Shown: piece after piece, positions 21,042 through 25,960 of the stretch | How the letters are laid out: the number at the start of each line of letters is the position of its first letter | Numbering within the stretch: position 1 is the stretch's first letter | Assembly: GCA_964643965.1 (NCBI GenBank) | Contig: CAZXVH010000078.1 | Location: 1 to 25,960, forward strand | From: GCA-2746795 sp964643965 | Lineage (GTDB): Bacteria; Chloroflexota; Anaerolineae; Promineifilales; Promineifilaceae | Length of the DNA: 25,960 nucleotides | Direction of reading: 5' to 3' | The notes under the pieces: generated by a model | Told to the model about the DNA's origin: nothing | Database searches by the model: none | Seen by the model: the letters and a program-made list of their open reading frames with translations, nothing else | Made by a program: the position numbers and the translations under genes

Positions 21042-22457
21042 ATGTTACTAAAATATTTTTACGATCAAAAACTGGCGCACGCTTCATATCTGGTTGGCTG
21101 CCAGGCGACGGGAGAAGCGATTGTGATAGACCCCGGCCGGGATATTGAGCCATATATTCGGGAAGCGGAAGCGAATGATATGTGCATCGTCGCCGCCGCC
21201 GAAACCCATATCCACGCCGATTTTGTTTCCGGCTCGCGGGAATTGGCGGAGCGTACCGACGCCAAACTGTATCTCTCGGATGAAGGGGATGAAAACTGGA
21301 AATATCACTTCCTGGATGGCTATGATCACCAACTGCTGAAAGATGGCGACGTGTTCCAGGTGGGCAAGATTGCCTTTGAAGTGATGCACACGCCGGGTCA
21401 TACGCCGGAGCATATCTCGTTTATACTCACCGATAAGGGGGGCGGCGCGGATAGGCCCATGGGCATTTTCACCGGCGATTTTATCTTTGTGGGGTCGATT
21501 GGCCGGCCGGATCTGTTGGAGAAAGCGGCGGGCATTGCAGGAACGGCCGTTGCTGGCGCTTCCCAAATGTTCAAATCAGTAGAACGCTTCAAAGCCTTGC
21601 CTGATTATCTCCAGGTGTGGCCGGCGCACGGCGCGGGCAGCGCTTGCGGCAAAGGGTTGGGCGCTATTCCCTCCACCACCGTTGGCTACGAAAAACTGTT
21701 CAATCCCGCCCTGGCTTATGATACGGAAGCAGCCTTTGTCGAATACCTGCTCCGCGATCAGCCGGAGCCGCCTCGTTATTTTGCCGTCATGAAGCGCGTG
21801 AACAAAGAAGGGCCGGCCATCTTGCACGATTTGCCCAAGCTGGAACTGCTGCCTGCTAAAAAGATGATCGCCTTATTGGCAGCAGGCGCTCAAATTGTCG
21901 ATACGCGCAATGCTGGTTCCTTTGCCGGCCGTCACATTCCCGGCACGATCAATATCCCCTTCGATATGTTGGCGAGTTGGGCTGGCTGGCTGGTGGATTA
22001 TGAACGGCCGTTATACCTCATCGTCGATCCCCAACACGCCCTTGAAGCAGTGCGCGACCTGGCCTATATTGGCATCGACAAAGTGGCCGGTTACTTTGAG
22101 CATGAAGCCGTCGCCACCCTCTCCGAAGCGGGGGTACGGCCGCAGGCTTACCAGGTGATGACCCCAGATAAAATTGCTGAACGTGTCTTAAACGGTGAAT
22201 TTGTGGTGGTCGATGTGCGCAATGAAACGGAATGGGACGAAGGGCATATCCCCGGCGCTAAACATGTGTATCTGGGTTACTTGCAAGAAAACGTGGCGCA
22301 GATTGTCAACGGCAAACCGGTGGTGGTGCATTGTCTGACCGGGGTGCGTTCTGCCATAGGCAGCAGCATTTTACAGGCCAACGGCGCCAAAGAAGTGATC
22401 AACATGCAGGGCGGTTTGCGGGATTGGTTGGCGGCAGGCTATCCGCTGGAGAATTAG
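21042..22457 (+). CDS. metallo-beta-lactamase-rhodanese fusion, persulfide dioxygenase-like (CstB-like)
   Basis: From ATG 21042, which has GGAGGA upstream, the protein has 471 residues in three parts. Residues 1-250 are a metallo-beta-lactamase domain of the persulfide dioxygenase type, with H56, H58, D60 (THIHADF), H120 (HTPGH), D146 (FTGDF) and H196 (WPAHG). Residues about 270-360 are a degenerate rhodanese domain with VDPQ where a catalytic Cys loop would be. Residues 370-468 are an active rhodanese domain with C431 in HCLTGVRSA. This matches CstB-type enzymes that oxidise low-molecular-weight persulfides and release thiosulfate or sulfite, a sulfide-detoxification role. The frame stays open upstream to 20904 only through the operator hairpin, so the longer start is rejected. 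Palindromes at 21542 (TAV) and 22003 (RPL). Confidence 0.92.
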   Translation: MLLKYFYDQKLAHASYLVGCQATGEAIVIDPGRDIEPYIREAEANDMCIVAAAETHIHADFVSGSRELAERTDAKLYLSDEGDENWKYHFLDGYDHQLLKDGDVFQVGKIAFEVMHTPGHTPEHISFILTDKGGGADRPMGIFTGDFIFVGSIGRPDLLEKAAGIAGTAVAGASQMFKSVERFKALPDYLQVWPAHGAGSACGKGLGAIPSTTVGYEKLFNPALAYDTEAAFVEYLLRDQPEPPRYFAVMKRVNKEGPAILHDLPKLELLPAKKMIALLAAGAQIVDTRNAGSFAGRHIPGTINIPFDMLASWAGWLVDYERPLYLIVDPQHALEAVRDLAYIGIDKVAGYFEHEAVATLSEAGVRPQAYQVMTPDKIAERVLNGEFVVVDVRNETEWDEGHIPGAKHVYLGYLQENVAQIVNGKPVVVHCLTGVRSAIGSSILQANGAKEVINMQGGLRDWLAAGYPLEN

Positions 22458-22464
22458 GGGGAAG

Positions 22465-22511
22465 GCGCAAAGTTGCAGGGTGACAAGCTGCTTTGCCGTC
22501 TTGCCACTCTG
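22465..22511. repeat. GGCAAAGT-family repeat between convergent genes
   Basis: GGCGCAAAGTTGCAGGGTGA, then CAAGCTGCTTTGCCGTCTTG and CCACTCTGC: GCAAAG and CTTTGC can pair. It is the same word family as at 14136-14212 and 15708-15750, here between the 3' ends of the MBL-rhodanese and TPR genes, where it may end transcription. Confidence 0.55.
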
Positions 22512-22517
22512 CTCCCT

Positions 22518-23804
22518 TTAAACCGCTGCTTCCATAATCTTTTTGATCGGCGGCGCGTTTAAGAAGGTATTACGTAGATTTTCGTTTTCAATGGGGTAGA
22601 CAATCTGGTCGATGACCTCGGCGGCAATGCGGTAGTGGGTATCGGCCAGCGCCTTATTGCCCACTACTTCCGCCAGTCCGGCGTGGATGCGCCACAACAA
22701 CCCTTGTTGGTTGGTTTCGTGCGCTCGAAACAAAGCGGTGTGCCAGGTTTGTTCCGCCGCCACCGGCTGCCCCTGAAATTGGTAACACAAGCCTAAAACA
22801 TACAGGGCGTCTGCCTCGAAATGACGCGCTTTAATTTCGATGGCCTCCGCTTTCATTATTTCCGCATAATGGAGGGCCTGGCTGATGTTTTGTCGGGCCA
22901 GTTCCACCTGGGCTAATGAGGCCAATGTTTGCAGCTTGATGTCTTGCTGCCCTGTCTCTGTACTCAGCCGCAGGGCTTCTTCCAGGCAGGCGGCGCCTTC
23001 TTCAATTTCCCCATTATCGGCCAAATCGACGCCCAGATTGCGCAGCAGATCCGCCTCCAACGAGCTTAATTGTATCTCCTTGGCCAGAGCCAATGCCTGA
23101 CGATGGTAGAGTATTGCCTGGTGGGTATCGAACAAGATTTGGTGACACTCGCCCAGGTTGCTGAGAACGGTTGCTTTTTGTATGTCGCTGATATGGTCGG
23201 CCAGCATGAGCGCTCGTTGAAAGTATTGGATGGCGTTGTCTACATGGCCTTGATCCAGCATAACGATGCCCAGCCAGTTGCAGGTGCGCGAAATTTCTCT
23301 TTTGTTGCCGATCTGTTCAAAGAGCGCCAATGCTTTCTGCAAGCGGCTGACCGCTTCTTCTTGCCGTCCCTGGTGGGCGTAACTGCGCCCCAAATTTTGG
23401 AAGGCGGCGGCGCGTCCCTGGGTATAGTTGAGGGCGGCGGTAAGGTCCAGCCCTTCCTGGCTGGCTTTGAGCGCTTCTTCGTAGCGGCCCATATTGTTGA
23501 ATTGGTTGGCCAGGAGAGAAAGGGCGTCTACGGCTTGTTCCCCGGAACTGGCTTCGAGGTAGTATTGCTCATAACAATTGAGGGCTGCTTGATGATTGCC
23601 GAGCAGCCGATATAAACGGCCGTTTTCCCGCAGCGCCGCCAGTTTTATCTCTTTGACAATGGCGTCGGTTTGGATGTCACTGGTTTGGGTGAGGATGAGA
23701 TCATAAAGGCGCACAGCTTCTATGTATGCCCTTTGCTGCCTGGCGACTTCCGCCTCGTCTAACAATTGTGCTAACTGGATTGTATTCATCATGGTTATCA
23801 TCAC
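22518..23804 (-). CDS. TPR-repeat protein of unknown function
   Basis: The 428-residue soluble protein consists almost wholly of tetratricopeptide-type helix pairs from about residue 10 to 370. Recognisable units include GNHQAALNCYEQYYLEASSG, FQNLGRSYAHQGRQEEAVSR and LGIVMLDQGHVDNAIQYFQR, and others follow. No enzymatic or DNA-binding domain precedes or follows the repeats, and there is no signal peptide. Such proteins are usually scaffolds; in this phylum the same repeats often sit behind kinase or transcription-activator domains, absent here. The ATG at 23804 is one of several close Met codons (MMITMMN) and no Shine-Dalgarno is evident, so the start is uncertain by up to six codons. The palindrome at 23615 encodes NGR. 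Confidence 0.8.
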   Translation of the reverse strand: MMITMMNTIQLAQLLDEAEVARQQRAYIEAVRLYDLILTQTSDIQTDAIVKEIKLAALRENGRLYRLLGNHQAALNCYEQYYLEASSGEQAVDALSLLANQFNNMGRYEEALKASQEGLDLTAALNYTQGRAAAFQNLGRSYAHQGRQEEAVSRLQKALALFEQIGNKREISRTCNWLGIVMLDQGHVDNAIQYFQRALMLADHISDIQKATVLSNLGECHQILFDTHQAILYHRQALALAKEIQLSSLEADLLRNLGVDLADNGEIEEGAACLEEALRLSTETGQQDIKLQTLASLAQVELARQNISQALHYAEIMKAEAIEIKARHFEADALYVLGLCYQFQGQPVAAEQTWHTALFRAHETNQQGLLWRIHAGLAEVVGNKALADTHYRIAAEVIDQIVYPIENENLRNTFLNAPPIKKIMEAAV

Positions 23805-23896
23805 TAAAATTTCGTTGACAGTTTAGCACAGATTTTTAGGAAGGCCATGAAAAATGGATAACGTTAGCGCTCTGACTTTTTTTGCTGTCCTGGCGC

Positions 23897-23932
23897 AAAA
23901 AAGTGCGTCCAGATTACTGAACGCACTTTTTT
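23897..23932. terminator. bidirectional intrinsic terminator
   Basis: AAAAAAGTGCGT (23897-23908) and ACGCACTTTTTT (23921-23932) are perfect 12-bp inverted repeats around a 12-nt loop, with a T-run on either strand. It lies 64 bp past the stop of the reductase gene and so ends the PDO-reductase operon before the TPR gene. Confidence 0.85.
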
Positions 23933-23995
23933 GGTTTTACTTGAGAATGCGCCATATGCGGTGGCTGCCTGGCGAGTGTTGAGCGCTCCGGGATA

Positions 23996-24979
23996 TTAAC
24001 GCCAGTCGGTTTTCACCTGTTTACGGCCGTTTATAAACTTATCCGCCGCAATAGCCGCAATGACGCCGTCTGAGGCGGCGATGACGGCCTGCTTGATATG
24101 GGTGCAGAGCAAGTCGCCGATGGCAAATACACCGGGAACGGCCGTTTGTAGTTCATGATCCACCGTCAGGCAACCATCCGCGCTCATTTCCAACTGCTCC
24201 ATCAAATAATCAGTGATGGGCTTGCCCCCTTGCAGGTAGACAAACGCGCCAGAAACGGGAATCTCTGCTGCCGCGCCGCCTCGAGGTTGCACCCGGATGC
24301 TTTGCACGGCGCCGTTGCCGTTGATTTCTTTCAGGCTTGTGCCCCAATGCACCTCGATCTGGGGGCTGGCTGCTATTTCGGCCGTTAACGCCTCTCGCGC
24401 TTTAAAGGTGGGCGTGGGCACGACCAGATGAATTTTTTCGGCGAACTTGGTCAGAAACAGCGTTTCTTCCAATGCTTCATCATTATTGCCGATGACCGCC
24501 ACCGTTTTGTCGCGGAAAAAAGCGCCGTCGCAGGTGGCGCAGTAGCTTACGCCGCGTCCCAACAGGTTAGCTTCCCCTTTCACCGAACTGATGCGACCCA
24601 TTGAGCCGGTGGCTAATATGATCGCTTTGGCGTAAAAAGCGCCGGTTCCGGCCATCACCATCTTTGGCTCAGATTTGAGGTCTACGCCCACCACCTTGTC
24701 GGTGAGGAACTGTGCGCCGAAGGATTCCGCCTGTCCGCGCATGGTCTCGACCAGTTCCGCGCCCGTTACCGGACCGGGCACACCGGGATAATTGCTGATT
24801 TTGCCGGTGATGCCCAGCGCCCCGGCCGTCAGCCCTTTGTCGATGACCAGCGTTTTCAAGTCGGCGCGGGCGGTGTAAATGGCGGCCGAAGCGCCCCCTG
24901 GCCCACCGCCGATGATCACCACATCGTACTGATTGTCGCCGCCCAGATTGGATAGTCCCAGATTCAAATCAAAAGACAT
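23996..24979 (-). CDS. thioredoxin-reductase-like flavoprotein with altered NAD(P)H site
   Basis: The 327-residue protein has the low-molecular-weight TrxR plan: FAD site VVIIGGGPGGASAAIYTARA (about 20-39), redox-active C147-A-T-C150 in SYCATCDGAFF, and a C-terminal FAD motif GVFAIGDLLC. The NADPH domain is unusual: where the family has GGGDSA and then an HRR-x-x-x-R motif, this protein has VIGNNDEALEE and VVPTPTFKAR, lacking the arginines that hold the 2'-phosphate of NADPH. NADH, another donor or no pyridine nucleotide are all possible. It follows the disulfide oxidoreductase gene directly (TAA then ATG), so the two should work as reductase and substrate. The palindrome at 24137 encodes TAV just before the C-terminal FAD motif. 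Confidence 0.88.
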   Translation of the reverse strand: MSFDLNLGLSNLGGDNQYDVVIIGGGPGGASAAIYTARADLKTLVIDKGLTAGALGITGKISNYPGVPGPVTGAELVETMRGQAESFGAQFLTDKVVGVDLKSEPKMVMAGTGAFYAKAIILATGSMGRISSVKGEANLLGRGVSYCATCDGAFFRDKTVAVIGNNDEALEETLFLTKFAEKIHLVVPTPTFKAREALTAEIAASPQIEVHWGTSLKEINGNGAVQSIRVQPRGGAAAEIPVSGAFVYLQGGKPITDYLMEQLEMSADGCLTVDHELQTAVPGVFAIGDLLCTHIKQAVIAASDGVIAAIAADKFINGRKQVKTDWR

Positions 24980-25633
24980 TTACGCCACCGCTTCTTGCAG
25001 TTTGCTCAGCAGCATTGGTTCTGGCGCAGCGCCTTCCATGTGGAAATCGTCGTTGATGACGGTGCGCGGCACACCCTGCACCTGGTATTTGTTGGAGAGA
25101 TGCGGGAATTCGATGGCCTCTACCATATCGGCCGTGATCAGGTCGCTTTCCAGCGCCAGTTGATGCGCCATGATGACGGCCTGGGGGCAGTAGGGGCAGG
25201 TGGGGGTGATGAAAACTTGTAAATGGACGGGTTTATCCAGGTTGGCGACCCATTCCTTGGTTTCTGCCGATAGGCCAGATTCGCCCCGTGAAACCATCAT
25301 GATGTTTTCAATGAGTGAGCTAAATTCGTAGCCAGAAGGTACGCCGAAGAAGCGAATGCCATAATCTTTGGGCTGGCTGCCGCCGCGCACCACGGCGATG
25401 GCCGGGATTTTGTCGATGTGGTACTGCTCGGCGATCTCTTGATCGCGCTCAAAATCATATACTTCTACGGAAATTTTGTCGGATAACGCCGCCACTTCTT
25501 CGCTGATCTGGCGAGTTTCAGTGCAATATTGGCACTCCATTTCCTGGGTGAACATGACGAGTTTGACCGGCTCAGTGAGTGCGGCAAAATGTTCGCGTAA
25601 TTGTTGTTGGTCTGCTTCTTTTAATAATGACAT
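24980..25633 (-). CDS. protein disulfide oxidoreductase (PDO), two thioredoxin folds
   Basis: From ATG 25633 the protein has 217 residues made of two thioredoxin/glutaredoxin-like units, with C34-Q-Y-C37 in the first and C146-P-Y-C149 in the second. This matches the PDO family of thermophiles and the N-terminal part of AhpF-like proteins. It should reduce or shuffle protein disulfides in the cytoplasm, recharged by the flavoprotein encoded immediately downstream. The start is fixed by GGAGG seven bases upstream; an open frame extends to 25738 but has no such site. The cis-Pro segments (KIPAIAVV, GVPRTVIND) are present in both units. The upstream region has the palindrome at 25660 and an 11-bp repeat array at 25751. 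Confidence 0.92.
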   Translation of the reverse strand: MSLLKEADQQQLREHFAALTEPVKLVMFTQEMECQYCTETRQISEEVAALSDKISVEVYDFERDQEIAEQYHIDKIPAIAVVRGGSQPKDYGIRFFGVPSGYEFSSLIENIMMVSRGESGLSAETKEWVANLDKPVHLQVFITPTCPYCPQAVIMAHQLALESDLITADMVEAIEFPHLSNKYQVQGVPRTVINDDFHMEGAAPEPMLLSKLQEAVA

Positions 25634-25750
25634 GAATTGCCTCCGCAATGGTTTGGTTAAACGGCCGTTGCCCTGATGCCTGACCAGGCAAGCCGAATCT
25701 GTTTTCAAACGATAACAAACACCAGCATACCCCGTCACTATAAATAACCG

Positions 25751-25783
25751 GTAAGGGGTATGTAAGGATCAGGTAAAGAATTT
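25751..25783. promoter_or_regulatory. operator: three 11-bp direct repeats between PDO and the edge gene
   Basis: GTAAGGGGTAT, GTAAGGATCAG and GTAAAGAATTT follow at exact 11-bp steps. The core RTAARGG is the one seen at 20886-20947. For the minus-strand PDO gene a -10-like TATGCT (25729-25724) lies 21 nt from the array edge, the same distance as in front of the rhodanese gene. For the plus-strand gene a TAAAAT (25796-25801) has the third repeat exactly at its -35 position. Both relations suggest activation by a response regulator. Confidence 0.55.
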
Positions 25784-25864
25784 CACAAAGGGGAATAAAA
25801 TATGGTAAAAGTTGGTCTGAATGGGGCGCAGGCCACCAAATTTGCAAACCAGGAGTAAGTTTCT

Positions 25865-25960
25865 ATGAAAACAAAAGGGTTAGTTTTAATTCATCCTGGC
25901 CCCGGCGACCCTCCTTTTCAATGTTGTGGCGGTTTCCTCCCTTCCACGCCCCATCATGGT
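25865..25960 (+). CDS. 5' part of an unidentified gene running off the window
   Basis: ATG 25865 has AGGAG nine bases upstream and opens a frame that stays open to the window end (32 codons): it begins MKTKGLVLIHPGPGDPPFQ and then has CCGGFLPSTPHHG. Two adjacent cysteines and a Pro/Gly-rich start are visible. I do not recognise the family. It is divergent from the PDO gene and its promoter carries the 11-bp repeat array, so a redox or sulfur-related role is possible. Confidence 0.5.
   Translation, partial: MKTKGLVLIHPGPGDPPFQCCGGFLPSTPHHG

Larger units (their letters stand above)
200..25669. repeat. highly iterated palindrome AACGGCCGTT, 33 copies
   Basis: Perfect copies start at 200, 452, 1099, 1416, 2560, 2914, 3417, 4738, 5482, 5736, 7893, 8883, 9893, 10110, 10709, 12273, 12593, 13700, 13865, 15497, 15660, 15878, 16230, 16325, 18222, 18939, 19284, 20037, 21542, 22003, 23615, 24137 and 25660. 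Seven are intergenic and 26 lie in reading frames. Near-matches keeping ACGGCCGT or CGGCCGTT are also common (for example 753, 5941, 6982, 8321, 16808, 18819, 24022). About 0.03 perfect copies would be expected in random DNA of this length. Confidence 0.95.

Noticed and set aside
200..25669. palindrome copies as CRISPR repeats or transposon ends
   Set aside because: Spacing is irregular (tens to thousands of bases), there is no flanking similarity beyond 10 bp and no target duplications.

Overview
The window looks like a chromosomal piece of a Chloroflexota bacterium, probably of the Anaerolineae/Ardenticatenia kind. This is inferred from gene content: an IcmF-type fused acyl-CoA mutase, membrane-anchored C39-like peptidases with Pro/Thr-rich linkers and TPR tails, a two-Cys-motif protein disulfide oxidoreductase paired with a thioredoxin-reductase-like flavoprotein, and DUF433/DUF5615, DUF4160/DUF2442 and DUF5678 small genes. 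No rRNA, tRNA, CRISPR array, transposase or integrase was seen.

Layout. 279-4658 (minus): a DEDDh exonuclease fused to a WYL domain, a two-Nudix-domain protein, a membrane-anchored FHA protein and the lipid II flippase MurJ. 4798-5483 (plus): a DUF433 antitoxin-like gene and a DUF5615 PIN-like toxin gene broken by a 10-bp tandem duplication. 5566-9003 (plus): icmF. 9084-10630 (plus): a toxin/antitoxin-type patch (DUF4160, DUF2442, MNT nucleotidyltransferase, DUF5678-like) that also holds a decayed copy of the icmF 3' end and a decayed DUF2442 copy. 10652-12495 (minus): an aroH-aroF operon (chorismate mutase, DAHP synthase) preceded by a promoter, a Phe-rich leader peptide and an intrinsic terminator, which together look like a phenylalanine attenuator. 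12492-15544 (minus): a truncated histidine phosphatase and two paralogous C39/TPR proteins. 15800-18528: a GNAT acetyltransferase (minus) and an ABC-F ATPase (plus, probably leaderless). 18600-22457: a sulfur block of SulP permease and rhodanese (minus), divergent from an MBL-rhodanese persulfide dioxygenase-like protein (plus). 22518-23804: a TPR protein. 23996-25633 (minus): a PDO/thioredoxin-reductase-like pair, divergent from a gene that runs off the right edge.

Two signals stand out. The perfect 10-bp palindrome AACGGCCGTT occurs 33 times by my hand count (about once per 790 bp, against roughly 0.03 expected by chance). It lies in coding and non-coding DNA alike and resembles the cyanobacterial HIP1 phenomenon with a different word. 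The second is the complete Phe leader-peptide attenuator, which I read directly from the minus strand at 12495-12312.

A third pattern is regulatory. Three tandem 11-bp direct repeats (core RTAARGG) lie in both divergent sulfur/redox promoter regions (20886-20947 in two mirrored sets, and 25751-25783). In both places the array edge is 21 nt from a minus-strand TATRCT -10 box, suggesting one OmpR/PhoB-like regulator for rhodanese/SulP, MBL-rhodanese, PDO/reductase and the edge gene.
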